Assembly (NCBI RefSeq): GCF_005771565.1
Contig: NZ_VAWA01000010.1
Location: 326-64,325 of the forward strand
Length of the DNA: 64,000 nt
Direction of reading: 5' to 3'
Origin: Nesterenkonia sphaerica
Lineage (GTDB): Bacteria; Actinomycetota; Actinomycetes; Actinomycetales; Micrococcaceae
This document shows, piece after piece, positions 1-7,583 of the stretch (its first letter is position 1; the number at the start of each line of letters is the position of its first letter). A model generated the notes under the pieces. That model was given only the letters and a program-made list of their open reading frames with translations. It searched no databases and was not told the DNA's origin. A program made the position numbers and the translations under genes.

Positions 1-2
1 CC

Positions 3-578
3 GAAACCGATGAGCTGAACCAGCTGACCACCAACCGTGACCGACTCCAACACGAACAAGAACGCCTGCTGCAAGCCCACTACGCCGACGCCATCCCACT
101 CGCTCTACTCAAACGCGAACAAGACCGCATCCTGGGTGAACTAGACCAGGTCAACCGACGCATCGACGCCCACCACGGCGAGTACATCGAGGCCAGAAAC
201 CACCTCGAAGACGCCCTGACCCTGCTCGCCAACTGCGCTGACATCTACGCTCGATGCGACGACACCAACCGGCGACTATGCAACCAAGCCTTCTTCACCA
301 AGGTCTACATCGACGAAGACGACAAGCTCCGCGTCGAGCACCAACGCCCCTTCGAGATGCTGCTCGACCCCCAGATCAACGGCAACGCCCTCAACTGGAG
401 CCGAGACGACAACAAGGCCCGAACCCCCGCCAACGAATCGTTGGGCAAGGGTTCGAGCCTTGTGCGTAGGGTGGGCCCTGCGGGGCTCGAACCCGCGACC
501 AGCGGATTAACCTGCCACTTCGACTTTCGCCGCCGCCCCTTCGGGGCGTTCGTGGTCTGGACTGTCCCTTCACCGTAG
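3..578 (+). CDS. Large serine recombinase, C-terminal part (5' end outside window)
   Basis: The open frame enters from the left edge and continues for about 191 codons to a TAG. It shows the charged, coiled-coil-rich C-terminal region of large serine recombinases (many Q/E/R/L residues, then a segment around ADIYARCDDTNRRLCNQAFFTKVYID). The resolvase catalytic domain would lie upstream, outside the window. From about position 466 the frame runs antisense through the tRNA-Lys 3' half, giving the tRNA-derived peptide GPAGLEPATS, and stops inside the intron. The natural 3' end of the gene therefore abuts the tRNA, which suggests that a second mobile element lies to the left with its end at this tRNA. 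Family assignment is good; which element it belongs to is inference. Confidence 0.75.
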   Translation, partial: ETDELNQLTTNRDRLQHEQERLLQAHYADAIPLALLKREQDRILGELDQVNRRIDAHHGEYIEARNHLEDALTLLANCADIYARCDDTNRRLCNQAFFTKVYIDEDDKLRVEHQRPFEMLLDPQINGNALNWSRDDNKARTPANESLGKGSSLVRRVGPAGLEPATSGLTCHFDFRRRPFGAFVVWTVPSP

Positions 579-764
579 CTTGCGCCGTAGGTGCCACCCG
601 TCCAGTCTCTACACCTTCCAAGACGTGGTCTCGGCTTGGCTCGGGATTGCCATCTAGATTCCATCTAGGAAGGGTTCCCCGACTTTGAGTGGTGTCATCC
701 CCAGCGTTTCCACCGAGGCGCTCCTATTTGAAGTCCGATGCTCTACCAACTGAGCTAAAGGCCC
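472..764 (-). tRNA. tRNA-Lys(UUU), interrupted by a group I intron
   Basis: The 5' exon (764 to 731) starts GGGCCTTTAGCTCAG and ends in CGGACTT. The 3' exon (510 to 472) starts TTAATCCGC and contains the T-arm GGTTCGAGCC. Joined, they give a 73-nt cloverleaf: acceptor GGGCCTT/AGGGCCC with one G-U pair, D-arm GCTC/GAGC, anticodon loop CTTTTAA (anticodon TTT), T-stem GCGGG/CCCGC. CCA is not encoded. The two exons are separated by exactly 220 nt between anticodon positions 34 and 35, the same place as in intron-containing cyanobacterial tRNA-Leu. Without splicing the tRNA could not fold. The 3' exon overlaps the antisense serine recombinase frame. Confidence 0.93.
511..730 (-). ncRNA. Group I self-splicing intron (IC3-like) in the tRNA-Lys anticodon loop
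   Basis: Read on the minus strand, the 220-nt insert has the group I core in order: P element AAAGTCGGGGAACCC, Q element GCAATCCCGAGCC (P4 pairing CGGG/CCCG), R element GTGTAGAGACTGGACG and S element AAGGGACAGTCCAGA (P7 pairing GACTG/CAGTC). The 5' exon ends in U and can pair CUU with an internal GAG (three pairs with a terminal U-G wobble). The intron ends in G. P2 (CCTCGG/CTGGGG with a GGAAAC-type loop), a CTAGAT/ATCTAG hairpin and a CGCCCC/GGGGCG P9-type hairpin are visible. Long stretches closely resemble the Azoarcus tRNA-Ile(CAU) intron (GAGCCAAGC, GAAGGTGTAGAGACT). There is no homing endonuclease ORF. It should splice without proteins; that was not tested. Confidence 0.93.
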
Positions 765-857
765 ATGCAGCGCGCTGCGCTGCCTCCCACTATTCAGTTT
801 GGTTGCCTTCCAGGCTCAGGGGGCCGGAAGCCCTTTCTGCCCAGAACAGCATCCTCT

Positions 858-887
858 ATCATAGCCCATCTGACTCTTGCCGTTCAC
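858..887 (-). promoter_or_regulatory. Candidate promoter of the intron-containing tRNA-Lys
   Basis: On the minus strand a good -10 hexamer TATGAT (863-858) lies 18 nt from a weak -35 GTGAAC (887-882), about 95 nt upstream of the tRNA 5' end. It overlaps the stop codon of the truncated phosphatase, so it sits at a junction between sequences. The assignment rests on the hexamers and orientation only. Confidence 0.4.
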
Positions 888-1209
888 TTCGCCGCTGAAG
901 ATCTTCTCTCCGTGCTTCGAGTCCGAGGTGGCCTGCGGTCTGCCGGGTACGCACATAGGGCGAGCAGTAGAACCGGGTGGCCTCTTGTCCTCGCAGCTGG
1001 GTGTAGGCGGTGGGAAATTGGGCCTCTCGCAAGTGTTGGCCCACGATCTGGGCCTGCCTCTGCCCAGTCTGAGTCAGTTGCCACTCACGCCCAGGGGTGG
1101 TCACAGAGTCATCGGTGTAATGAGACTCCTCGCCCTGCCTGGCCAGGGCACCGGCAACGTTGCCCTCAGACTCTCCGTGTCGGATCAGGATCAGGTCCAG
1201 CGGCATCAT
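859..1209 (-). pseudogene. Histidine phosphatase (phosphoglycerate mutase-like), 3' truncated
   Basis: The start is the ATG at 1209, which has a strong Shine-Dalgarno AAGGAGG six bases upstream. The first 100 or so residues are clear: LILIRHGESEGN carries the catalytic RHG motif, and the YCSPYVRTRQTA segment is the second conserved block. The frame then becomes unrelated (RRSERQESDGL) and stops at about 116 residues, where family members usually have about 200 and need a later catalytic His. The 3' half has been lost at the junction with the tRNA-Lys flank. It is the last gene of the minus-strand operon and overlaps the preceding gene by 44 bp. Probably inactive. Confidence 0.75.
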
Positions 1210-2260
1210 CGTAGGCCTCCTTGTCATCCTCAGTCATGGCCGTGGTCTTTCGTCCAGGCAACGGTGTGGTGCCGGTTCTCCGTCGTGCGTTGTGTCTGGC
1301 TTCTCGGCCGGGTTCTTCATGCTCCAGCCAGATCCGTCGGATCGCGACCCGCAGGTCAGACAACCGCACCTCAGGGACCTCATCGGTTCCTGGATTCTCG
1401 TAGGAACCTGTGCGGCGGGGCGTATGGTCAGCATCGAGATAGACGTCCTGTCGGACATGGCAGTCCACCGCAGTAACCTCGGGCCTGCCGACGTAGCCTG
1501 CTGGCACGAAAGCCCCTGAGTACGGCTCATTGACCGCGGCCAGGCCCTCGATCCTCAGCCTCTCCAACACCCCTTCGATGCGTTGGCTGTGCTGCGCCCC
1601 GTCCACCCCGAGGCACCAGGCAGGCCCCTGGTGTTCACCTGGGGCCGGGGTGGGGGTTCCGTGGGCGTGGAGGTTGATGATCAGCACTTCAGCGAAGCGA
1701 TCCAGGATCCTCTCCAGGGTCTCGCAGAGCAACTGGTGGTAGGCCGCATGAAGCTTCTCGGTGGCACTCTCTGGGTGCTCGTAGGGGTCGAAGGTCAGCC
1801 GGGAGTGGAGGTTTTTGACCACATAGGGGGCGCCGTCGTTGGCTCGATTCCAGGCGCTCTGTACACAGTGATCCACGCCGTAGTCGGCGGCATCACGGAC
1901 CCGGGCCAGCAGACCAGGGTCTTCGGTGGCCCGCTCACCCTGGGATAGGTGCCCGTCCCGGGTGTACTCAGAGGGGACCCGAAGACCTGCATGCGGAATG
2001 TGCACCAGCACCGGGAGGTTGCCGTCCATCACCCGCGCCTGCAGATCCTCACACCCGGTCTGTGGAGCGCGCCCAAAGACTGCCAGATCCTCATAGATGT
2101 TCTCCGCGGTCTGGGCCTGGAAGTAGAAGTCCTTGACCCGGCGAAGCTCCTGATTCCGCCGGTGATACCAGGCCCATTTCCCCATGACCCCGCCCCCGGT
2201 GTTGAGCACCGGGGCAAGCTCAAAGTCCTGGGCAGTGCTGCGTGCTGGGTTCTGCGCCAT
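1166..2260 (-). CDS. N-formylglutamate amidohydrolase-family protein
   Basis: This 364-residue protein is predicted to be a metal-dependent amidohydrolase of the N-formylglutamate deformylase fold. The signature LPVLVHIPHAGLRVPSEY (residues 82-99) and later LIINLHAHGTPTP and DCHVRQDVYLD supply the expected His/Asp/Glu ligands. The start is the ATG at 2258-2260, which overlaps the stop of the upstream phosphoesterase by one base (TGATG). A longer in-frame extension exists but is arginine/glycine-rich and unlike protein. The context with a phosphoesterase and a histidine phosphatase suggests a small-molecule salvage or repair operon; the true substrate is unknown. The residues after the domain overlap the next gene. 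Confidence 0.8.
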   Translation of the reverse strand: MAQNPARSTAQDFELAPVLNTGGGVMGKWAWYHRRNQELRRVKDFYFQAQTAENIYEDLAVFGRAPQTGCEDLQARVMDGNLPVLVHIPHAGLRVPSEYTRDGHLSQGERATEDPGLLARVRDAADYGVDHCVQSAWNRANDGAPYVVKNLHSRLTFDPYEHPESATEKLHAAYHQLLCETLERILDRFAEVLIINLHAHGTPTPAPGEHQGPAWCLGVDGAQHSQRIEGVLERLRIEGLAAVNEPYSGAFVPAGYVGRPEVTAVDCHVRQDVYLDADHTPRRTGSYENPGTDEVPEVRLSDLRVAIRRIWLEHEEPGREARHNARRRTGTTPLPGRKTTAMTEDDKEAYDDAAGPDPDPTRRV

Positions 2261-3423
2261 CAGTGATCCCTCCTGTCTTCCGGCGGATCGGGCAGCAGGC
2301 CACCAGCCCGGGAGACCATGAACTCCCGGGCACGGGCGTTGGCACTCTGTTCCAGGGCCTCGACCATCCGACCGAGCCAGGCGCCCTGGGGCTCGTCCGC
2401 GGCTTCGGCGATGAGCTGGTTCCAGTGAGCCGAGCGGCCTTCGTCGAAGACCCGCAGGAAATCCTCGGTCTCCCAGACCCAGACCGGTTTCTCCGGCCAG
2501 ACTCCGAGCTGGCTGCGGTCCACCCCGGTGGTGACCGGTGGAAGCGGCACCCATTCCACGCGCGGCTCCGCTCCCTCCGCCTGGTCCTGCTCGTCGGGCA
2601 GGTGGAGGAGACCGAGGTTGGCATCGGGCATCTGATCACACTCGGTGGCGACCACAAGGGTCTGGTGATCGCAACCCTCGATCTGGACCAGTTTGGAGTC
2701 CTTGACGTGATAGTGCCCGTGCGCCAACACCCGAGGCTTCACGGCTTGGAAGGCTTCATCGAGGCGTCGGCGTCCTTCGGTGGCATAGGCCAACACCTCC
2801 GCTGAACGGCCGAGCGGGGTCTGGATGATCTTGGCGACCATGTCGGTGCCGTGCCAGGGCTCCGGGGCATCGTGGGTGAACATCACATCGGCCGTCCCAC
2901 CGGCGACGACGGTGGCGACGTCGTCGCCGGTGATCATCTCCTCGATCCACCACGACTGCCCGGTGATGCGGTGTTCGAAATCCACCGACGGCGCACCGCC
3001 CAGAGACACGAAACTCCACCCGCTACGTGTGAACCGGTGACCCCGGGGCAGCAACGCGATCCGCTCCCTGGCCCACATCACCGCACCCAGCGCCTCGAAA
3101 TCGGCATGGATGTCATGGTGGTCCCGGTTCTGGGCGGAGAGTTGGGAGATCTGGTGATAGTCCTCGTGGTTGCCCGGGGTGACGACTAGTCGCATGCCGA
3201 GCTCGTCCAGGACTTCCTGGAGGGCGTCGAGATACTCAGTGCCTTTCTGGCCGGGCCAGATCCCGAAGTCTCCGAGCTGGAAGACCTCTCGCACGCCCAG
3301 TGAATGCAGACGACGCAGGCATCGGATGGCCGAGGAGGTGTTGGCGTGCCAGTCCCCGGCGATCGCCACAGTGGCACCCCGGAGGGCTGTGTCAGTGTCC
3401 TGGGTAGGTTCGGGGCTGCTCAT
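2260..3423 (-). CDS. Calcineurin-like metallophosphoesterase
   Basis: The 387-residue protein has all the dimetal phosphoesterase blocks: GDWHAN (residues 23-28), GDFG (51-54), GNHED (84-88), a downstream MFTHDAPE block and HGHYHV. These residues bind two metal ions in this superfamily. The first two thirds form the catalytic domain; the C-terminal third (rich in W/E/R) is not recognised. The ATG at 3423 is preferred because it precedes the first beta strand; upstream in-frame codons give low-complexity residues. It is translationally coupled to the amidohydrolase downstream (TGATG). Substrate (nucleotide, phosphoprotein or lipid) cannot be told from sequence. Confidence 0.85.
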   Translation of the reverse strand: MSSPEPTQDTDTALRGATVAIAGDWHANTSSAIRCLRRLHSLGVREVFQLGDFGIWPGQKGTEYLDALQEVLDELGMRLVVTPGNHEDYHQISQLSAQNRDHHDIHADFEALGAVMWARERIALLPRGHRFTRSGWSFVSLGGAPSVDFEHRITGQSWWIEEMITGDDVATVVAGGTADVMFTHDAPEPWHGTDMVAKIIQTPLGRSAEVLAYATEGRRRLDEAFQAVKPRVLAHGHYHVKDSKLVQIEGCDHQTLVVATECDQMPDANLGLLHLPDEQDQAEGAEPRVEWVPLPPVTTGVDRSQLGVWPEKPVWVWETEDFLRVFDEGRSAHWNQLIAEAADEPQGAWLGRMVEALEQSANARAREFMVSRAGGLLPDPPEDRRDH

Positions 3424-3491
3424 GAATTTCAGCCTAGAGGGCCCCACCGACATGGAATCCGTGTGCTGCAGTCGATCTCGTGGCCCAGGGG

Positions 3492-3887
3492 TCATGACGG
3501 GTCCTCCGGATCAGTGGCGGCCCGGGTATCGGCTAGGCGCTCGATCTTCTGGACCTCCGAGCTGATCCGCCAATGCTCCCAAAACACTGGATCATCTGGA
3601 TCGTCGTACCAGAAGTAAGGACGCTCCCCAACTTTCGGCCACCAGACCACTCGGGTGAGCGGGACCGGTCTCTGGTCATGTCCCATAGACCCGGACTTCG
3701 ATGCTGCCGAAGGCATCCGCACGTAGGTCATCTGATCCAGATCCCAGAGATGGAGAGTGCCCTGAGTGGTGATCAGCCACCGGCCCGTGCTCTGTGGGGT
3801 GAGCTCATCGGCCTGTTCGCCGGTGGTCTCCCACTGGTGATCGCGTTGGTTCGCATCGTAGGTCTCTGTGGTGTCGTTGGTATCCAT
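3492..3887 (-). CDS. Hypothetical protein, first gene of the phosphoesterase operon
   Basis: A 131-residue acidic, soluble protein beginning MDTNDTTETYDAN. The middle carries an aromatic-rich segment (WLITTQGTLHLWDLDQMTYVRMP, then VVWWPKVGERPYFWYDDPDDPVFWEHW) that may form a small beta domain. No family was recognised. It lies 68 bp upstream of the phosphoesterase on the same strand. The ATG at 3887 was chosen because upstream in-frame sequence overlaps the conserved repeat at 3893-3928, which is probably the promoter region. Confidence 0.6.
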   Translation of the reverse strand: MDTNDTTETYDANQRDHQWETTGEQADELTPQSTGRWLITTQGTLHLWDLDQMTYVRMPSAASKSGSMGHDQRPVPLTRVVWWPKVGERPYFWYDDPDDPVFWEHWRISSEVQKIERLADTRAATDPEDPS

Positions 3888-3892
3888 GCCCT

Positions 3893-3928
3893 GTGAGTGT
3901 CCGGAAGCCCCAACAAGGTGCGCAGCAC
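3893..3928 (-). promoter_or_regulatory. Island repeat upstream of the phosphoesterase operon (copy 1)
   Basis: On the minus strand the block reads GTGCTGCGCA, ten unrelated bases, then GCTTCCGGACACTCAC, ending just before the ribosome-binding region of the gene at 3887. An identical two-part block with the same spacing lies at 29455-29490 upstream of the DUF6907 gene. Shared position and orientation suggest a promoter or operator used by both genes. Confidence 0.5.
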
Positions 3929-4004
3929 ACACACGAGGGGTCGAAGGGACCCCGCCGGACGGGCTGGCCCCCGTTGACGACCCCCGGCCGGGCGCTACCG
4001 GCAT

Positions 4005-4235
4005 ATGAGCACAGCAACTATGGAAACCAAGACAGAGGCGACGCCGACAATGCCGAAGCTATGGACCCGGCAGGAAGCTGCCGACTACCTCGGAGTCTCG
4101 GCCAAAACGCTGGCGAACTGGGCCTCCAACGGCATCGGCCCACCCTACTTATCCCTCTGCGGCGGGTCGGTGCGCTACGACCCTGAAACCCTCAGCGCCT
4201 GGTTACAAGACCAGCTCCAGAGCACACATGGCTGA
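4005..4235 (+). CDS. Helix-turn-helix (excisionase/MerR-like) DNA-binding protein
   Basis: A 76-residue protein with the short winged-helix motif WTRQEAADYLGVSAKTLANWASNGIGPPYLSLCGGSVRYDPETLSAWLQ, typical of HTH_17 excisionase or small regulator proteins. It diverges from the gene at 3887 with 117 bp between starts, so it could regulate that operon. The start at 4005 is an ATG; a second ATG at 4020 is possible. Whether it acts as an excisionase or as a repressor cannot be told; a better excisionase candidate lies at 22918-23136. Confidence 0.75.
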   Translation: MSTATMETKTEATPTMPKLWTRQEAADYLGVSAKTLANWASNGIGPPYLSLCGGSVRYDPETLSAWLQDQLQSTHG

Positions 4236-4354
4236 GCGCAACTGCGCATAGGCGCCATCTGGGACACCACAGCCCTGGAAGCCGTGCGCTGACAGTCCTC
4301 CTCGTCGTCGTCCAGTTTGAAATAATCCCTGGAGAGGATCTGAGGGAGGACAAG

Positions 4355-4945
4355 GTGACGATGCCGGAGAAGACAACAGGCAGCGAGCCGGTCAGTGACT
4401 ATGTGCAGGCCCGGCGACTGGGGGTTCCCTTCCGTAACGCAGACGGGGTGCTGGAGTACCCCACGATGCGCAGCCGTCCCCAGCCAGACTTCACCCTGGA
4501 CCAGTTTCACCGGTTTCTGCTGATCGGCAGTCTGCTGGTTGCGGTGCTCTATACCGTGTGGATGGTGGTGCGTATCCCCTCGATGCCGGATCAGGTGCCG
4601 ATGCACTTCACCGCCGACGGATCAGTCAATCGGTACGGCTCACCCTGGGAGATTCTGGGCATGGCTACGGTGATGCTCGCTGCGATCATCGGATGCGCGA
4701 TCCTCACCCGTTTCCCGCGGACCTATAACTACGGGCTGGGCAAAGTCACCGAGGGCAACATCCAGGCCCACTACAAAAACAGTGTCCAGATGATGATCTG
4801 GACCGTGGCCACCGTGACACTGATTTATGTGATCGCACTCGGCGGGATCGCCGGAGACTGGCCGATCAGCCCGTGGGTGTGGATCGGGCTGGCAGCAATG
4901 TTGGCCAGTCAGGGGTTCTTCATCTACCGGATGTCCAAACTCTGA
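4355..4945 (+). CDS. DUF1648 domain membrane protein
   Basis: The 196-residue protein has an N-terminal cytosolic segment of about 50 residues and four likely membrane helices. After the first helix comes RIPSMPDQVPMHFTADGSVNRYG, the hallmark of DUF1648 (also found in SdpI-type immunity proteins). A GTG at 4355 is placed five bases from a strong GGAGG; the ATG two codons later is an alternative. The gene stands alone, with minus-strand genes on both sides. Function is unknown; a role in envelope stress or immunity is only an analogy. Confidence 0.75.
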   Translation: MTMPEKTTGSEPVSDYVQARRLGVPFRNADGVLEYPTMRSRPQPDFTLDQFHRFLLIGSLLVAVLYTVWMVVRIPSMPDQVPMHFTADGSVNRYGSPWEILGMATVMLAAIIGCAILTRFPRTYNYGLGKVTEGNIQAHYKNSVQMMIWTVATVTLIYVIALGGIAGDWPISPWVWIGLAAMLASQGFFIYRMSKL

Positions 4946-4985
4946 ACCCATCACGCCTGCCCTGAACGGAGCCGGCCACCACGGC

Positions 4986-5252
4986 TCAGCGCCAGGTGCC
5001 GGTCCAGTCGTAAAGTTCCCCGTTGGTGCGGTACTCCCGCAGTGAGGTGATTAGACCTCCATCGACGGTAGCGATGCTGGTGCCTTCGAAAGAACGACGA
5101 CGCCCCTGCCAGGTGAAATCAAAGACCCACTCGGCTGCTTCTCTGCCCGGTGCGGTGAACGATGAGCTGGGGCCTGCTGAGTGCGCAGTGCGGGCCATGA
5201 CGCTTAGAGAGGACAGGTCGCCCCCGGCGGGGTGAGAGGGCTCAAGGGTCAA
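4986..5252 (-). pseudogene. SnoaL-like (NTF2-fold) protein, 5' truncated remnant
   Basis: The last 45 residues (WVFDFTWQGRRRSFEGTSIATV, then LREYRTNGELYDWTGTWR) match the C-terminal strands of SnoaL/NTF2-like proteins of about 120 residues. The preceding part of the frame (SHPAGGDLSSLSVMARTAHSAGP) does not resemble the first half of that fold, so the gene seems to have lost its 5' part. The 5' end overlaps the region upstream of the lipoprotein gene at 5274. Confidence 0.45.
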
Positions 5253-5273
5253 CGACTACACTTTTTACCTACT

Positions 5274-5642
5274 ATGCGGTGTAGAAGACTCGGTGTTGTC
5301 GGCCCGGTTCTCGTGCTGGCGGGATCGGTCACCGGTTGCTTCAGCGACACCGGTACTGATCTTCAGGAGCAGCCCTGGATAGTGGTCTCATCTAACGGAG
5401 AAGCCGGAGAGATGATCTTCACCAGCAGTACTATTCGTCATGACTCCAGCGAGTTCACCCGGGGCTACAGCTACACGCTGGAAGAAGACGTTCTCTCCCT
5501 CGAGATTGAAGACGCCACTGAGCCAGCAGAGCTGGTTTTCCAGGTCGAGCGTGAAGGACAGGACTACCATTTGGTCCCCGAGACGGAACAAACTCGAGAT
5601 GAGCTGGGATCACTAGTGCTTTCCCCAACCCAGGAGGACTAA
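5274..5642 (+). CDS. Small secreted lipoprotein
   Basis: The start at 5274 gives MRCRRLGVVGPVLVLAGSVTGC, a signal peptide with basic N-region, hydrophobic core and a lipobox (SVTGC). The mature part of about 100 residues is acidic and beta-rich (SSNGEAGEMIFTSSTI, ELVFQVEREGQDYHLVP). An upstream in-frame ATG at 5232 would bury the signal. No family was recognised. It converges on the LysR gene, with the two stop regions overlapping by four bases. Confidence 0.65.
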   Translation: MRCRRLGVVGPVLVLAGSVTGCFSDTGTDLQEQPWIVVSSNGEAGEMIFTSSTIRHDSSEFTRGYSYTLEEDVLSLEIEDATEPAELVFQVEREGQDYHLVPETEQTRDELGSLVLSPTQED

Positions 5643-6532
5643 GACAACGCACAGTCCTCCAGCTGTGCGGCCACCAGCCGGATCAGAGGAGCGTTCTCAC
5701 TGCCTGCTCGGGTGGCCAGGAGCAGCTGACGTGTAGGTGTCGGTTCTCCGGTCAGCGCTACTTGACGGGTGTTGGGGTGGTGGTAGGGGGCGAAGCGTGA
5801 GGTCAGGCTTACGGCTCCGGTGGCGTGGACCAGTGCGCCGACGGCAGCCCAGTCTCGGGCGTAGTGCACCACCGTGGGGGTAAAGCCCGCGGCGTGGCAG
5901 GCGGTCATGACTTCATGGTGACTGGCCTGCCCTGGGGCTGGCACTACCCAGGCCTCATCCGCCAGCTCGCGTAGGGACACTGTTGTCTTCTCGGCCAGCT
6001 GGTGGCCTACCGGGAGTAGCGCATCGATGGGTTCCTTGCCCAGGTCTGTCTGGTGGAAGCGGGAGTCGCCGCGTGCTGGGATTCCTTCTTCGACCACGGC
6101 CAGGCAGAGGTCGGCCTCACCGGTGGTGAGCCGGTGGAAGCTGCCCGGAGCCTGGTCTTCGATCACATGCAACTGCACCCCGGGATGTTCCTGAGCCAGC
6201 TGCGGCAACAACGGCGCGATGAGCGCGGTCACTGCTGAAGGGTGGGCGACAAGGGTGATGCTCCCGGCCGGCTCCTCTGTGGTGGTGAGTCTGGAGCGGG
6301 TGGCTTCCCAGCGGTGATGGGTCTCATCGGCATATTCCACCAACGCTTTACCTGCTGGGGTGAGTTTCACCCTGCGGCCCTCGGGCTGGAGAAGTTCCAC
6401 CCCGAGCTCTTTGGCCAGCTCCTGGATCTGGCGCGAGACCCCCGAGGGGCTGCGGTAGAGGGCGTGCGCAGCCTCGGTGACCGTGCCCAGGTGGGCGATC
6501 ATCCGAAGCAGCTCGATCCTCCGATCCAACAT
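5639..6532 (-). CDS. LysR-family transcriptional regulator
   Basis: A regulator of about 297 residues with an N-terminal winged HTH (MLDRRIELLRMIAHLGTVTEAAHALYRSPSGVSRQIQELAKELGVELLQPEGRRVKLTPAG) followed by a periplasmic-binding-like effector domain (SITLVAHPSAVTALIAPLLPQL). The ATG at 6532 places the HTH at residue 1 as usual. It is divergent from the EamA transporter at 6649 with about 116 bp between starts, so that transporter is the obvious target. The effector is unknown. Confidence 0.88.
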   Translation of the reverse strand: MLDRRIELLRMIAHLGTVTEAAHALYRSPSGVSRQIQELAKELGVELLQPEGRRVKLTPAGKALVEYADETHHRWEATRSRLTTTEEPAGSITLVAHPSAVTALIAPLLPQLAQEHPGVQLHVIEDQAPGSFHRLTTGEADLCLAVVEEGIPARGDSRFHQTDLGKEPIDALLPVGHQLAEKTTVSLRELADEAWVVPAPGQASHHEVMTACHAAGFTPTVVHYARDWAAVGALVHATGAVSLTSRFAPYHHPNTRQVALTGEPTPTRQLLLATRAGSENAPLIRLVAAQLEDCALS

Positions 6533-6648
6533 GCACTCAAGGTACATGGTTGCTGTGCATAAACGGAACTAGACCGCAACGCTCTCCTATCGAAACACTG
6601 AGAGCCAACACCAACCGAACCAGTACGCCTGAGGAAGAGAGGACAGTT

Positions 6649-7524
6649 GTGGGAGAGGCCCTTGGTATCGCAGCCGCGATCATGTTCGGGACATCTCATT
6701 TCTTCAACGGAGTTCTCTCCCGCCGAGCACCGGCACTGAGTATCGCGGTCTACTCCCAGGCTGGTGGTGCGGTGTTCTTCCTGGGCTGGGGGTTGGCTGT
6801 GTTCTGGGGCCGGGGTGAGCTTGAACCGATGGGCCAGGACGATGCTGGCTGGGCTGTGCTTTCAGGAGTAGGAGCCGCAGTCGGGGTGGCGGCTCTCTAT
6901 GAGGGGATGAGCAGGGCGCATATCGCGGTGATGGTCCCGGTGACCAGCATCGTCTCAGTGGCGGTGCCGTTCATCCTCTCAGTCACCCTTCTCCACGAGC
7001 CTCTGCAGCTGTATACGGCGGTAGCCGGAGTTATGCTGTTGCCCGCGATATGGCTGCTCAGCCGGCCTCCGCGCCACAGCATTGCTGATCAGGCCACACC
7101 GGATACCAGGCAAGGTGTGGAGGCTGTTGGCTTTGGGCTGGTGGCCGGTGCCGGTTATGCCACACAGCTCTTTGCCCTGAGCCAGGTCACCACTGCTGCC
7201 CCGGCTGAACCGTTGCTGACCGGACAACTGGTCAGCCTGGTCCTGCTGCTCGGCCTGGCATGGATCAGAGGCACATCCCTGAAGCTCCGCAGCAGTACCG
7301 GGTTGGGTGCTGCGGTAGGTGTGATGGCCGCGGTTGCCATGGCGTTCTACCTCTTCGCCACACGCCACGCGTTGTTGGGTCCGGTGATGATCGCCGTCGC
7401 CCTCTACCCAGCCCTGCCGGTGATTCTTGCTGTACTGCTGCTGAAAGAACGCCTCAGCCGCCCCCAAGCTGCAGGCCTGCTCATCGCAGCGATCGTGGTC
7501 CCGGTTGTTAGTCTGAGCAGCTAG
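6649..7524 (+). CDS. EamA-family (DMT superfamily) transporter
   Basis: A 291-residue inner-membrane protein with about ten hydrophobic helices arranged as two EamA repeats (GEALGIAAAIMFGTSHFFNGVLSR begins the first; VEAVGFGLVAGAGYATQLFALSQ begins the second). The GTG at 6649 is preferred: it follows GAGGAAGAGAGGA and starts at the first helix, whereas an upstream frame adds 33 non-conserved residues. Family members export amino acids, metabolites or drugs. The divergent LysR gene probably controls it. Substrate unknown. Confidence 0.85.
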   Translation: MGEALGIAAAIMFGTSHFFNGVLSRRAPALSIAVYSQAGGAVFFLGWGLAVFWGRGELEPMGQDDAGWAVLSGVGAAVGVAALYEGMSRAHIAVMVPVTSIVSVAVPFILSVTLLHEPLQLYTAVAGVMLLPAIWLLSRPPRHSIADQATPDTRQGVEAVGFGLVAGAGYATQLFALSQVTTAAPAEPLLTGQLVSLVLLLGLAWIRGTSLKLRSSTGLGAAVGVMAAVAMAFYLFATRHALLGPVMIAVALYPALPVILAVLLLKERLSRPQAAGLLIAAIVVPVVSLSS

Positions 7525-7583
7525 TGCCACCGGCCTCCGCCGAACCAGGTGGCACGCGTGAGTGAGAGGAACCCTGGACCCCG

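Noticed and set aside
305-664. Minus-strand 119-codon frame
   Set aside because: It spans the intron and tRNA 3' half; arginine/serine-rich composition and overlap with structured RNA mark it as chance.
731-764. A separate degenerate tRNA half at the left edge
   Set aside because: Joined to 472-510 it completes one tRNA-Lys; the sequence between is a group I intron.
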